The notes below the pieces were generated by a model. That model ran no database searches. It saw nothing but the letters and a program-made list of their open reading frames with translations, and was not told the origin of the DNA. The translations under genes were made by a program, and so were the position numbers. A DNA stretch of 43,350 nucleotides from Nitrospirota bacterium (GTDB lineage: Bacteria; Nitrospirota; Nitrospiria; Nitrospirales; Nitrospiraceae): assembly GCA_013388555.1 (NCBI GenBank), contig JACAFD010000220.1, forward strand, positions 1 to 43,350, written 5' to 3'. Each line of letters opens with the position of its first letter. The first letter of the stretch is position 1. Below, one piece after another: positions 24,910 to 33,997 of the stretch.

Positions 24910-25413
24910 CTACCGAGCCGTTTCGTCAAGGAACTCAAACGTGTCGCGCCAGCCCTTGCCACGGAGCGGAAAATCTTTTCGCAACGGATAGCCCTCGGTG
25001 TAATCGTCCGGTAAAAGGATCCGTCGGAGATCCGGATGGTGCCGGAAGCGGATTCCCATCATGTCGTAAACTTCGCGCTCCATAAAATCCGCGCCCTTCC
25101 AGAGATCCGTCAGGGAATCCACGATACAATCCGACTCCGGCACCCTGGTCTTGAGCCGGATGCGATGGCGTTTCTTGATGGAGTAAAACTCATACACGAC
25201 TTCAAACCGTTCTTCGTCGTCAGGCCAATCGACCGAACTCACATGCACGATATAATCAAAGTCCATGGCCGGATCGTCATGAAGGAATTGTGCAACTTCA
25301 TGGAGTCGATCCCGTGTCACAGTCACAGCAAGATCGCCACGCCATTCGACGGCTTGTACGAAGCCGGCGGCAAAGCTTTCTTGAAGTCGGCTGGCCAGTT
25401 GCTGCAAGGACAT
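24910..25413 (-). CDS. nuoC: Complex I subunit C (30-kDa type)
   Basis: A 167-residue peripheral subunit. The family signature is VRIRLKTRVPES followed by WKGADFMEREVYDMMGIRF and HPDLRRILLPDDYTEGYPLR, which is complete. It stabilises the NuoB-NuoD interface and carries no cofactor. It sits 10 bases after nuoB and 8 bases before nuoD. Confidence 0.96.
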   Translation of the reverse strand: MSLQQLASRLQESFAAGFVQAVEWRGDLAVTVTRDRLHEVAQFLHDDPAMDFDYIVHVSSVDWPDDEERFEVVYEFYSIKKRHRIRLKTRVPESDCIVDSLTDLWKGADFMEREVYDMMGIRFRHHPDLRRILLPDDYTEGYPLRKDFPLRGKGWRDTFEFLDETAR

Positions 25414-25423
25414 TGAGCGAGAC

Positions 25424-25951
25424 CTATATTTTATGGCTGGGCTTGACCTGATCCGGTTGTCTCACGAACACGCGCTTTAGCATGATTCGCTCTTGTAACT
25501 TGAGAATACCGTCAAAAAGCGCTTCAGGCGTGGGAGGACAACCCGGCACATAGATATCGACCGGCACAAAGCGATCGACACCCTGGACGACGCTATAACT
25601 GTCGTAGATATTCCCTGATGTGGCGCAGGATCCCATTGCGATGACATATTTCGGCTCAGGCATCTGATCGTATAATTTTCGTATGACGGGGGCCATCCGC
25701 CGGCAGACTGTACCAGCCACGAGCATCAGATCTGACTGGCGTGGTGAGGCCCGAAACACACCGGCACCATAGCGGTCCATATCGTACCGGGACGAGACTG
25801 CGGCGATCATTTCGATCGCGCAGCAGGCAAGGCCAAACGTCATAGGCCACAGTGAGCCCTTGCGAGCCCAATTGACCGCTTTTTCCACCGTCGTCGTGAC
25901 GATATCTGGCGTGCTGTCCTTGCTATGACGACCAATTTGGATCAGTCCCAT
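25424..25951 (-). CDS. nuoB: Complex I subunit B (cluster N2)
   Basis: A 175-residue subunit holding cluster N2, the last cluster before quinone. All four ligands are present: adjacent Cys43 and Cys44 (LACCAIEM), Cys109 ([10 protein letters not shown]) and Cys138 ([12 protein letters not shown]). The segment [20 protein letters not shown] is canonical. Its start overlaps the end of nuoA by 10 bases. Confidence 0.97.
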   Translation of the reverse strand: MGLIQIGRHSKDSTPDIVTTTVEKAVNWARKGSLWPMTFGLACCAIEMIAAVSSRYDMDRYGAGVFRASPRQSDLMLVAGTVCRRMAPVIRKLYDQMPEPKYVIAMGSCATSGNIYDSYSVVQGVDRFVPVDIYVPGCPPTPEALFDGILKLQERIMLKRVFVRQPDQVKPSHKI

Positions 25952-26325
25952 TCCAGAGCCCCCTTACGCCAAGCATAGACGTAGGCCACCAAAAACAATC
26001 CGATGAAGACCAGCATTTCAATCAACCCGATCAACTCGATCTTGGTGAAGACCACTGCCCATGGGTACAAAAAGATGACCTCAATATCGAAAATAACAAA
26101 GAGCATCGCGAAAATGTAGTAACGAACCGGGAAGGGCATTCGAGCATCCGAGAATGGCTCTGATCCGCACTCATAAGAGGAGAGCTTTTCCGCCTCCGGA
26201 TATTTCGGCTGGACCAGATAACTGACGACCAGCGACCAGATGCCAAAAAACAGCGCTACGACAACAAAGAACAAAATCGGGAAGTAGTGGGTCAGGTACT
26301 CAGAGAGCAACTCAAAACCGCCCAT
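25942..26325 (-). CDS. nuoA: Complex I subunit A
   Basis: A 127-residue membrane protein with three helices. The conserved loop [19 protein letters not shown] (with the reporter Cys) and the TM2 motif [18 protein letters not shown] are complete. It is the first gene of the twelve-gene operon, and its ATG is preceded by AAAGGT about 8 bases upstream. A candidate promoter lies some 40 bases upstream. Confidence 0.97.
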   Translation of the reverse strand: MGGFELLSEYLTHYFPILFFVVVALFFGIWSLVVSYLVQPKYPEAEKLSSYECGSEPFSDARMPFPVRYYIFAMLFVIFDIEVIFLYPWAVVFTKIELIGLIEMLVFIGLFLVAYVYAWRKGALEWD

Positions 26326-26366
26326 AGCTCTGACCTTTCAACATCTTGAGATACAGGAAGAGCTGG

Positions 26367-26395
26367 ATATTAGCCTCTGGATTGCGGGATAGCAA
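26367..26395 (-). promoter_or_regulatory. Candidate promoter of the nuo operon
   Basis: On the minus strand TTGCTA (26390-26395) and TAATAT (26367-26372) are separated by 17 bases, at 41 bases or more upstream of the nuoA ATG. The -35 matches 4 of 6 and the -10 matches 3 of 6 consensus positions, so it is weak evidence. The rest of the 247-base gap (26326-26572) shows no gene and no clear repeat. Confidence 0.3.
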
Positions 26396-26572
26396 GCGTT
26401 CAAAGGACCTGCCAGCCCGACCCAATAGTCCTAGACTCTGCTGTATGGAAAAATATCCCAAGCACACTGAGAAATCAGCATGTTGCGCCGACTTTGCTGA
26501 TGTCGGTTTGGGTGAGGTTAAGCCGACACAATCCTGATCTACCCACGAGCTGCGTATGCCTGGCGGAGTAGA

Positions 26573-26785
26573 TTACTTCTGAGGAATTCCCCGCTTATAG
26601 AGTGTGGTGGGTGCCATGCGATCTGATGGCATGCGCAAATGGGAAGGCGGCATTTTGTCAATTCGATCCCACTCAAGCTCCAGAGCCGAGAAGGCCTCGG
26701 CTTTCTTGCGTCGGTGAATCTGGGTCTTGATACGGGAATGATCTGAGCGTTGAGCGTCCTGGATGGAAGCCTGGTCGAGCCCCAT
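26573..26785 (-). CDS. Hypothetical protein, 70 residues
   Basis: From the ATG at 26785 (preceded by AAGGAG with 8-base spacing) this is a 70-residue, strongly charged, soluble protein. The middle (RIKTQIHRRKKAEAFSALEL) is probably one helix and the C-terminal third is Pro-rich. No domain is recognised. It is divergent from the OmpA-family gene and lies between that gene and the nuo operon. The good ribosome-binding site argues that it is translated. Confidence 0.65.
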   Translation of the reverse strand: MGLDQASIQDAQRSDHSRIKTQIHRRKKAEAFSALELEWDRIDKMPPSHLRMPSDRMAPTTLYKRGIPQK

Positions 26786-26875
26786 GGATAGAACTCCTTT
26801 AGTAAGAAGCCACACTCCAAATCAGGTTAGCATCGGGTTAATCAACAGGTCAAGGAGTGAAAGGCCCTAATATCC

Positions 26876-26903
26876 TTGACAATACAGGACTATTTGCTAT
26901 GGT
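26876..26903 (+). promoter_or_regulatory. Sigma-70 type promoter of the OmpA-family gene
   Basis: TTGACA (26876-26881) is a perfect -35 box; TATGGT (26898-26903) is a fair -10 box, with a 16-base spacer. It lies 40 bases upstream of the ATG, which has AAGGA at ribosome-binding distance. This is the best promoter in the window. Confidence 0.7.
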
Positions 26904-26942
26904 TCTCACAGTAATACTTGCCTCACATGAAGGACAACCACT

Positions 26943-28472
26943 ATGGCTAAGAATTCTGTAACACATGTCATCTCTCTGATGGTCTGGAGCTTGGCCACAC
27001 CGCTCCTTCCTCTAGCCTGGGGAGCAGACAATCTCGATTCGGTCAGATTTGGAGAACAGGCCTTGGCCTACTCATCCGGCTCCATCCAGCGGTCGACTCC
27101 ACAAGATGGGTTCGTGAATGTGATAACCGGTGATAACCAGACAACCGGAGATCATATGATATTGGGGAGTCGGGATACCCTCTACCTACGGCTGAACAAT
27201 CCCGGCGATGTGGCCCTAGGAGATCTTTTCACAATATACAGACGTACGCACAAGGTATTCCATCCAATCACCGGTCAATACCTAGGTCACCTGGTTAATC
27301 GGCTCGCAGTGGTTCAGGTGAGTCAAATTGACAAGGAACTGACCACGGTCCAGGTCATTCGGGCCTACGCAGCTGTATCGCCTGGAGACCCGGTGATGAG
27401 GTTCGTACTTCCGACTGACGAGGAAGCAGTAGTCGGCCAGCCTTCCGCCGGCGATGCGGAGGGACGAGTTGTGGACTTCCAATCAAACATGGGGACAATG
27501 AACCTCGTGGCGCAAAGGAATGTCGTGTACCTGGACCGGGGACGGGAAGACGGGATCAGGCCTGGAGATCGAATGGAGGTGATCCGATCCGGAGGGAGTC
27601 TTCCTCAGCGAGTCGTGGGTGAGTTGAAAATCCTGTCCATTGAAGAACGAACCGCCACAGCACTGATCACAAAATCGATCTCCCGCATTCTCAAGGGTGA
27701 TCGCCTTAGGGTCGTGGTTCATGCTCCTGAGGTCATACCGATCTCTCAATCACCCCAACAGTCTCTAAATGCGCCGCCAACCGAGGCTCGTTCCTCAAGC
27801 AAGTTTCAAGTACAGAATGCTGCTGGCGAAACCCGAATCAGTCTCAGTGACTTTATGAAGCAGATTCGGTTTGAATCGGGCGAAGCCACAATCAGGTCCG
27901 AGGGCTATCAGGTGCTCGACGAACTGATCACGTATCTCAAGACCGCTGACGGCGATCAGTGGATTCGAGTCGAGGGTCATGCGGATAACATGGAGATCGG
28001 TCCTTCGCTCCAGTCGCTCTACCAGACGAATTGGGACTTGTCGAAGGCCCGGGCTAGGGCTGTCCTCCGCTACTTGAACGAGAAGGGCGGGATCGATTCT
28101 GTGAAACTGTCATCGGTCGGTTATGGCGATACGAAGCCGATCGCCAGCAATGCCACAGAAGTCGGTCGACAGCAGAACCGTCGTGTGGATATTGTCCTCT
28201 CTCCGCCCGAGTTGGCCACAGAACAATCTGGACCGGCGGCGAAGCCCGTTGAGGCCGGGAATAATGGATCTATCATGTCCCGTCTCAGCCCAACGGAAAG
28301 CAGAACTCCGATCTCCGCAATGAACGCGACAACCCCGGTGGCTTCCCCCGATCCATCCATGGTGGAGCCCTCGTCTGTCCCTGGAAATCCTGCCTCAGCG
28401 ACCATTCCACCCTCAGTCGGCCAGGGCACTTCTGACCGGAAATCCGAGGCTCCTGTAGCCCCTCTACAGTAA
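26943..28472 (+). CDS. OmpA-family peptidoglycan-binding envelope protein
   Basis: A 509-residue exported protein. A signal peptide covers about residues 1-27. Two similar beta-rich modules follow, with VALGDLFTIYR near 90-100 and GIRPGDRMEVIR near 204-215; these resemble FlgT-C-type domains. The OmpA domain is at about 305-420, with VEGHADN (343-349), NWDLSKARA (363-371) and RQQNRRVDI (409-417) that bind peptidoglycan diaminopimelate. The last 90 residues are Pro/Ser/Thr-rich and disordered. It has its own promoter and is followed by a strong hairpin, so it is a single-gene unit. A role in anchoring the outer layers or a motility apparatus is possible; no flagellar genes are near. Confidence 0.87.
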   Translation: MAKNSVTHVISLMVWSLATPLLPLAWGADNLDSVRFGEQALAYSSGSIQRSTPQDGFVNVITGDNQTTGDHMILGSRDTLYLRLNNPGDVALGDLFTIYRRTHKVFHPITGQYLGHLVNRLAVVQVSQIDKELTTVQVIRAYAAVSPGDPVMRFVLPTDEEAVVGQPSAGDAEGRVVDFQSNMGTMNLVAQRNVVYLDRGREDGIRPGDRMEVIRSGGSLPQRVVGELKILSIEERTATALITKSISRILKGDRLRVVVHAPEVIPISQSPQQSLNAPPTEARSSSKFQVQNAAGETRISLSDFMKQIRFESGEATIRSEGYQVLDELITYLKTADGDQWIRVEGHADNMEIGPSLQSLYQTNWDLSKARARAVLRYLNEKGGIDSVKLSSVGYGDTKPIASNATEVGRQQNRRVDIVLSPPELATEQSGPAAKPVEAGNNGSIMSRLSPTESRTPISAMNATTPVASPDPSMVEPSSVPGNPASATIPPSVGQGTSDRKSEAPVAPLQ

Positions 28473-28490
28473 ATTCATCCTACCATCACG

Positions 28491-28518
28491 GAGGGTTGAC
28501 AACTGGACGTCAACCCTC
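28491..28518 (+). terminator. Strong hairpin after the OmpA-family gene
   Basis: GAGGGTTGAC (28491-28500), an 8-base loop, and GTCAACCCTC (28509-28518) form a perfect 10-bp stem 18 bases after the stop. No T-run follows, so either it works as a non-canonical terminator or it protects the mRNA 3' end. Confidence 0.6.
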
Positions 28519-28593
28519 GCCGAACCCCCGCGATAATTCTTCCGTCACTTCTCTTTCGTTGTTCCCCCATTTCCCGTACTGCTACAATGCCAC

Positions 28594-30918
28594 ATGGCTT
28601 CGACTCAAGCAGCCCCTCCGCACACAGAACCAGAGCCTGTATTCGCAGATGTCATCGTCCCGCGGCATCTGGCAGGCCCCTTCACCTACACCGTGCCCTT
28701 GTCCCTCAGAACGACACTACGCATTGGACATCGAGTGCTTGTGCCCTTCGGACGGTCGCTTCTTCAAGGAGCCGTGATCGCCCTCTCCCAGGCCCTTCCT
28801 GCGAGTTTTGATCGAGCGCGCCTCAAGGAGATTCAGTCGCTGATTCCTGAGGAGACTCCAACAGATGTGTCATCGAACCTATTCCAGCTCTCGCGGCGAG
28901 TGGCCGAACAATATGTCGCGCCCTGGGGGCAATGTCTCAGGCTCGTGCTGCCTCCGGCACCCAAACAGCGGGCGAATGTCAGCCGCTACGAACTGACGGA
29001 ACAAGGGCGGGCCGCGCTTGTGGCACGCAAATCTTTCTCAGTGAAGGTGCGGGCGCTGCTTACTCGTCTCGGGAGAAAACCTTCAGGACTTCGCCGATCA
29101 CCCGGCAGTACCGGTACTGCCGAGTTGTTGGAAGATTTCAAGATTCGTGGATGGGTGGTGGAGGTCCAGGATCAGCCGTTGGCCTCGACAGCGCCGCTCA
29201 CTCGACTATCCAGACAGATGAATCAGGGCAACTCCGGTATCACTACACCGCTCATTCCTGACACCTCAACATTTTGGGCCGGACCCCTGTTCGAAGCCCT
29301 GAGAGGACAAGGACCGTCTCGGGTTCTGGTGCAAGCTCCCTGGGGCGATCGGTTGAGGCTGTTGCAGTATGCCATTCGCCTGGCACTCGACCGAGGAAAA
29401 GCGGTCCTCATCCTCGTCGGCGAAGCAGAGCGGGCCCAGTGGGTTGCCGAGTTGATCTGCAATCACGAGACAGGCATCTCAGCGGCTTGTTTCCATAGCG
29501 GTCTCTCGGACCAGGTGAAAGCCGAGCTATGGGACCAGATCCATCGGCAGGTCGTTCGAGTGGTCGTAGGAACCAGGTCGGCCATCTTTCTCCCATTGAC
29601 CGGAATCGGAGTGATGTGGATCGAAGGAGAAGAAGATGCGGCGTTTAAAGAAGCACAAGAGCCTCGCTACCATGCACGGGACGTGGCATGGTTGAGAGCG
29701 CAAGATGAACAGGCGGTGCTGGTCCTGAGCTCTTCCCATCCGTCCCTGGAGACCAGAGCGGCTGTGGGGCAACGCGGAGTTGTTGTATGTAAGTCCATAC
29801 CGTTCGAAGATCGACCGAGTGTCCAGGTCGTTGATTTGCGTGATCATGGCCACGGTGCTGTGCTGACCCAGCCGCTCGTTCGGGCTATCGAGCAGGCGAT
29901 GAGTCGCCAAGCCGGCGTCCTCTTGTTTCTCAACCGAAAAGGCTATGCAGGCGCCCTCGTCTGTCGAGACTGCGGCCAGGTTCCCCGCTGTCCTGCCTGT
30001 CGCGTGGCCCTGATGTACTCTCGGCGGGCAAGTCGCCTACTCTGTTCCTACTGCGGGGGCGGTGCGCCCATGCCCGAGACCTGCGTCTCCTGTTCCGGTC
30101 CTCGTATGCAGTTGATCGGGGAGGGAACAGAGCGATTAGAAGAGGAGGCGAAGCGATTGTTTCCCCAGGCGGCAGTGATTCGGCTTGATGGAGATACCCT
30201 GCAGCGACCAGCCCAAGCCGCGGCCCTCTGGCGGAAGGTCGAGCAGGGTGAGTGGGATATCATCGTCGGCACACAACTGCTGCTACGGCGCGGGCCTCTC
30301 CCGAGGATGGGTCTAGTTGGGATTGTGCAAGCGGATGCAGGGCTCAGCATGCCGGATTTCCGATCTGCCGAACGTACCTATCATATGCTCCTCGATGCGG
30401 TCAGTCTCGCCGACACAGCAAGGCATGGCGGGCAGGTGATCGTGCAGACCTATCTAACCTCTCATCATGCCATTCAGGCTGTGGCTCAGAACGACGAATC
30501 AGTCTTCGTAGTGGAAGAGCTGTCCCATCGGGCAGCACTGGGGTATCCACCTACGGTGTACCTGATCGCCCTTCTTGTATCGGGATCCGATGAGAAAATG
30601 GTTCGCGACGCTGCCTCTGCCTGGGTGGCTCGCCTCACCGCCTCTTCTTCACCATCCGTGGCCAGACCGGCTATCCCAGAAAAGGCCCCTTCGACAGCTG
30701 ATTCGATCGGTCGGCCCGACCGTCTCACTGTTCTGGGGCCAGTCCCCTCTCCTGTGTCGAGACTCCGTGGGCGATACCGGTGGCAAATACTCGTGAAGTC
30801 TCTCGAACGGGAAGTGGGGCTCGAAGCGGTGCGGGTGACGGTCAAGGAAATGGAACGAACTTATCAGCGCCGAGTCGTCAAGTTCGATATCGACGTTGAT
30901 CCGATCGCGGAGTGGTAA
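28594..30918 (+). CDS. priA: PriA homologue with decayed helicase motifs
   Basis: A 774-residue protein collinear with PriA, the primosomal protein that reloads the replicative helicase at stalled forks. The N-terminal DNA-binding domain (FADVIVPRHLAGPFTYTVP) is normal, and all eight zinc cysteines are present (457, 460, 466, 469, 484, 487, 497, 500). But the Walker A site, usually GxTGSGKT, reads QAPWGDRLRL (247-256); the DEEH box reads EGEED (344-348); GSATPS reads SSSHPS (379-384); and the motif VI QxxGRAGR reads AVSLADTAR (602-610). ATP-driven unwinding is therefore unlikely, as in actinobacterial PriA. The reading frame is intact, so the protein is probably retained for a structural loading role. 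No ribosome-binding site is clear. Confidence 0.88.
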   Translation: MASTQAAPPHTEPEPVFADVIVPRHLAGPFTYTVPLSLRTTLRIGHRVLVPFGRSLLQGAVIALSQALPASFDRARLKEIQSLIPEETPTDVSSNLFQLSRRVAEQYVAPWGQCLRLVLPPAPKQRANVSRYELTEQGRAALVARKSFSVKVRALLTRLGRKPSGLRRSPGSTGTAELLEDFKIRGWVVEVQDQPLASTAPLTRLSRQMNQGNSGITTPLIPDTSTFWAGPLFEALRGQGPSRVLVQAPWGDRLRLLQYAIRLALDRGKAVLILVGEAERAQWVAELICNHETGISAACFHSGLSDQVKAELWDQIHRQVVRVVVGTRSAIFLPLTGIGVMWIEGEEDAAFKEAQEPRYHARDVAWLRAQDEQAVLVLSSSHPSLETRAAVGQRGVVVCKSIPFEDRPSVQVVDLRDHGHGAVLTQPLVRAIEQAMSRQAGVLLFLNRKGYAGALVCRDCGQVPRCPACRVALMYSRRASRLLCSYCGGGAPMPETCVSCSGPRMQLIGEGTERLEEEAKRLFPQAAVIRLDGDTLQRPAQAAALWRKVEQGEWDIIVGTQLLLRRGPLPRMGLVGIVQADAGLSMPDFRSAERTYHMLLDAVSLADTARHGGQVIVQTYLTSHHAIQAVAQNDESVFVVEELSHRAALGYPPTVYLIALLVSGSDEKMVRDAASAWVARLTASSSPSVARPAIPEKAPSTADSIGRPDRLTVLGPVPSPVSRLRGRYRWQILVKSLEREVGLEAVRVTVKEMERTYQRRVVKFDIDVDPIAEW

Positions 30919-30921
30919 CTG

Positions 30922-31365
30922 CTATTTGTTCCTACGGGAGCGGCCTGATCGTACCATGGGTGTAGGGGTGCCGGTCGTCTCGGTTGATGGAGCGACGAAG
31001 GGCTGACCGGCTCTCTTGAAGAACCCATATGAAAACGTGATCCAAAAGACCGCTGAGACGAGTCCTGTCAGAGCGGCTGAGAGAATCGTCCCCATTTGTT
31101 CGTCGGTCGGCTCCATCGTGATCGAGCGAACCTGAACCATCGTGACAATGGGCCACACAAGACTCTCTACGCCAAGCAACAGGGTGGCCCAGGCCCAGAC
31201 CAGCCCGATCGTGCGCCCCTTCCAGATTAGAAACCCTACGACGCATCCTGCGATGAGAAACACTCCCCACAGTGATATCGAGTCCCACGCCAGCCAGGCA
31301 CCCGCCGCTACAACGAGGCCACCAAGCAAAGCATTGAGTTGGGGTCCCCACCATGCGTTGACCAT
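30922..31365 (-). CDS. Four-helix membrane protein, unknown
   Basis: A 147-residue integral membrane protein with about four hydrophobic helices (near 11-29, 31-48, 53-75 and 93-113) and a short Ser/Thr/Pro-rich, basic tail (RSGRSRRNK). No conserved domain is recognised. It converges with priA with only 3 bases between stops. A 206-base gap without genes separates its start from the end of rluF upstream. Confidence 0.72.
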   Translation of the reverse strand: MVNAWWGPQLNALLGGLVVAAGAWLAWDSISLWGVFLIAGCVVGFLIWKGRTIGLVWAWATLLLGVESLVWPIVTMVQVRSITMEPTDEQMGTILSAALTGLVSAVFWITFSYGFFKRAGQPFVAPSTETTGTPTPMVRSGRSRRNK

Positions 31366-31571
31366 ACTGAGGATCGTTCTCCATGGATCATGCGGGAACT
31401 AGTGTGAATTCCGACGCCGTGGTTGTCAATGGATGTACGCCTCGGCAAGGTAGGGAAAGAAACACGTCTAGCGACCTGCGGAACACTCTTGCCAGTCTAC
31501 TACCCCGGATCGTGCCTTCCCGCATTTCTTACACTATGGTCGCTGACGGACCCCTGCACTATCCTGCGAGG

Positions 31572-32348
31572 TCACCCATTCGCTCCCGTAGTGCCCTGAC
31601 TGCTTCCTCGTCTGACAGCCCGAAAGAGCTGCTCACGTTCCCCTCCGGTGAGTGGCTTCCACTCTCCGGGGCCTAATCCATCAAGCGTAATGTGGATGAT
31701 CCGGACACGATGCAAGGTGAGAACCCGATACCCCAAGACTTGGCACATGCGCCGGATCTGTCGATTGCGTCCTTCGGTAAGGGTGATACGGAATCGTGTG
31801 GGATCGAGTCGTTCTATCCTGCAGGGCTTGGTTGGGCGTTCGAGAATGACAACCCCTTGAGTCATGCGGTCGATGAACGTCTGATCGAATGGATGATCGA
31901 CCGACACCTCGTATTCCCGCTCATGCCCGTGCTCGGTCCGTAGAATCTCGTTCACAATGTCCCCGTCGTTCGTCAGAAGAATGAGACCGGAAGAGTTCTT
32001 GTCGAGTCGACCGATCGGAAAAATCCGTTCAGGATGGCCGATCTCTGCGATGATATTACGAGGTACATGTGACTCACTGGTCGTCGTCACACCTACCGGC
32101 TTGTAATACTTAATATAGAGCGGGACCGTCCCCCAGGGAATCTCTTGACCGTCTCGCGCGATCACGTCGCCAGGACCGACCTGATCTCCCAAGCTGGCCA
32201 CCCGCTGATTGATCGTGACGCGACCGGATTCGATGAGGCGGTCAGCCTCTCGCCGTGAACAGATGCCGTGGTGGGTAAAAAACTTATTAATACGAAGCTT
32301 GTCGGTCACGGGCTGGTATGCCGTTTCAATGGACGCGGCGGCCCGCAT
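31572..32348 (-). CDS. rluF: 23S rRNA pseudouridine synthase RluF-type
   Basis: A 258-residue RsuA/RluB/RluF-family enzyme. The S4 domain lies at about 18-65 (LRINKFFTHHGICSRREADRL). The catalytic motif is FPIGRLDKNSSGLILLTNDG with Asp116, and the C-terminal LTEGRNRQIRRMCQVLGYRV is typical; the phrase GDIVNEILR points to RluF rather than RluB. It modifies uridine in 23S rRNA. Its start lies inside the end of the agmatinase gene (23-base overlap), so the two are translationally linked although unrelated in function. Confidence 0.88.
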   Translation of the reverse strand: MRAAASIETAYQPVTDKLRINKFFTHHGICSRREADRLIESGRVTINQRVASLGDQVGPGDVIARDGQEIPWGTVPLYIKYYKPVGVTTTSESHVPRNIIAEIGHPERIFPIGRLDKNSSGLILLTNDGDIVNEILRTEHGHEREYEVSVDHPFDQTFIDRMTQGVVILERPTKPCRIERLDPTRFRITLTEGRNRQIRRMCQVLGYRVLTLHRVRIIHITLDGLGPGEWKPLTGGEREQLFRAVRRGSSQGTTGANG

Positions 32349-33258
32349 TGATCCGTCCCAACATGCGGTAGATCAATCGGGCGATACAAAACTGTGGAGC
32401 GACGAACCCTTCTATCGGAGCAATCTCGCTGATATCCATCCCGAGGATACCTGGTCCATTCGCTAAGGCTGTTATGAGGTTCACCGTATCGTACCACCCC
32501 AACCCGCCGGGCTCAGGAGTGCCGAGTGCAGGAACCAGCGAAGCATCAAGCCCATCACAATCGAAGGTCAGGTAGACGGGCCCACGACAGGCCTTCACCA
32601 CATCGGGAATCCAGCGGGAGGCCTTGCCTTCGTACGGGCCTGACTGGTCAAGAATATCGGCGGCAAAGAACGTGGTAATTCGACCGGTGCTCTTAATGCA
32701 ATCGATCTCCTCGGGAGAGATGGAGCGAATGCCGACTTGAACCAGCGGCAACCCGTCGTCGACCACGCGGGCCATCACACTGGCGTGGCTATACGGATTC
32801 CCTCCGTAGGCCTTCCGCAAGTCTCCATGCGCGTCGATTTGCACTACACAAAGATCGGGATAGCATCGGGCATGGGCTCGGATGGCCCCAAGTGCGCCGG
32901 TATGTTCTCCCGTCAAGGTGACAACAAAACGCCCGGTACCGACAGAGGGGGTGACAAACGCCTCAATTGCCTCCACCGCTTGCTGATCGATTTTGCCGTC
33001 GAGAGCGAGCGAGCGAGCGGTGGCAACGCCACCCCACTCCCGATAGGGCTCACATCGAAGCGTTTCGTCGTATAGCTCAACTTGTTGGGATGCCTCGATG
33101 ATGGCCGAAGGGCCTCGATCTGAGCCCCGCACATAGCTGGATGTATGCTCATAGGGCGCAGGCAAGACGTAGACGCCCGCCTGGTCAGGATGGCACCAGG
33201 GTTCTTCGAGCCCGAGGAAGTTCTGGTCTATGCCTTCCCATCCAGCGGGAAGTGTCAT
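32326..33258 (-). CDS. speB: Agmatinase / arginase-family ureohydrolase
   Basis: A 310-residue ureohydrolase. The binuclear manganese ligands are visible: His119 (LTGEHTGALG), Asp142, His144 and Asp146 (QIDAHGDLR), and Asp233 and Asp235 (FDCDGLDAS). The substrate motif ALGTPEPGG is complete. Agmatinase (agmatine to putrescine plus urea) is favoured over arginase because the gene lies 23 bases downstream of a pyruvoyl-dependent arginine decarboxylase, which makes agmatine. The two steps give putrescine from arginine without ornithine. Confidence 0.92.
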   Translation of the reverse strand: MTLPAGWEGIDQNFLGLEEPWCHPDQAGVYVLPAPYEHTSSYVRGSDRGPSAIIEASQQVELYDETLRCEPYREWGGVATARSLALDGKIDQQAVEAIEAFVTPSVGTGRFVVTLTGEHTGALGAIRAHARCYPDLCVVQIDAHGDLRKAYGGNPYSHASVMARVVDDGLPLVQVGIRSISPEEIDCIKSTGRITTFFAADILDQSGPYEGKASRWIPDVVKACRGPVYLTFDCDGLDASLVPALGTPEPGGLGWYDTVNLITALANGPGILGMDISEIAPIEGFVAPQFCIARLIYRMLGRINAGRRVH

Positions 33259-33281
33259 GGGCGTATGCTCACGCGGCAGGT

Positions 33282-33848
33282 CTACCGACGCCGCTTCGGT
33301 ATGTTTTCTTCAGGAATGAACACGGCCAATGCGATGACTGTCGTCCATCGATTGGGTTTTCCGACAGCAGACTGGGTGATGTTTTGGGTCCGAACGATCT
33401 TGCCGGCCATCTTGAAAACCTGTTCCCGTTCCTTCCACGCGATGTTCGGATCGAACTCGACGCCGAGTGTCGTGGCCAACATCTGTGCCGCCAAGTCTTC
33501 AGTATACTCACCTGTCTCTTCATCCGTTTCACCATGCGCATGGTGCTCGGACAGATACCCGTATGTTCGACGATCGGTTGGGACCGCCAATCCAATCGAG
33601 GCAGAGGCGAGGCGATTCCGCTCATTCGTTTCCGACCGCGCCATCACACAGAATGTGATTTCACCGGGGTTCAATAATTTCTCACCGCGCGCACGGGGGA
33701 TAATTTTGCAATTCGGTGGAAGAATCGAAGACACCGTGACGAGGTTACAATAGGCGACGCCAGCGCCGCGCAAGGCTTGCTCGAATGAGGCCAGTTTTTC
33801 CTTGTGGACCCCGACGCCTCGCGTCAAAAACATTTGCGTAGGTACCAT
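33282..33848 (-). CDS. Pyruvoyl-dependent arginine decarboxylase
   Basis: A 188-residue proenzyme of the PvlArgDC family, which decarboxylates arginine to agmatine. The self-cleavage site is [11 protein letters not shown] with Ser40-Ser41; Ser41 would become the pyruvoyl group of the alpha chain. Downstream motifs ([32 protein letters not shown]) match the family. It is followed by agmatinase after 23 bases. This decarboxylase type is commoner in archaea and chlamydiae than in most bacteria, where PLP-dependent SpeA is usual. Confidence 0.93.
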   Translation of the reverse strand: MVPTQMFLTRGVGVHKEKLASFEQALRGAGVAYCNLVTVSSILPPNCKIIPRARGEKLLNPGEITFCVMARSETNERNRLASASIGLAVPTDRRTYGYLSEHHAHGETDEETGEYTEDLAAQMLATTLGVEFDPNIAWKEREQVFKMAGKIVRTQNITQSAVGKPNRWTTVIALAVFIPEENIPKRRR

Positions 33849-33997
33849 CGTTTCTACTCCTTGCTATGTTAGACAAACCGAGTGGCAGGCGCCCTGTTTA
33901 AGAGAAGTGCACGCCTACCGTGAACTCAACTGGGCACAGGGTCGCTGTTGTACCAAGATTGGCAACGCTTCGCAATATCCTACGGCATTTTTTCCGA

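Noticed and set aside
26375-26425. Sigma-54-like sequence TGGCAGG upstream of nuoA
   Set aside because: The GG and the expected GC element are not at the right spacing (GA is found instead of GC), so it does not meet the consensus.
28594-30918. PriA as a frameshifted pseudogene
   Set aside because: The frame is open for 774 codons with intact zinc cysteines and end domains; the losses are substitutions confined to ATPase motifs, which points to a changed function and not to random decay.
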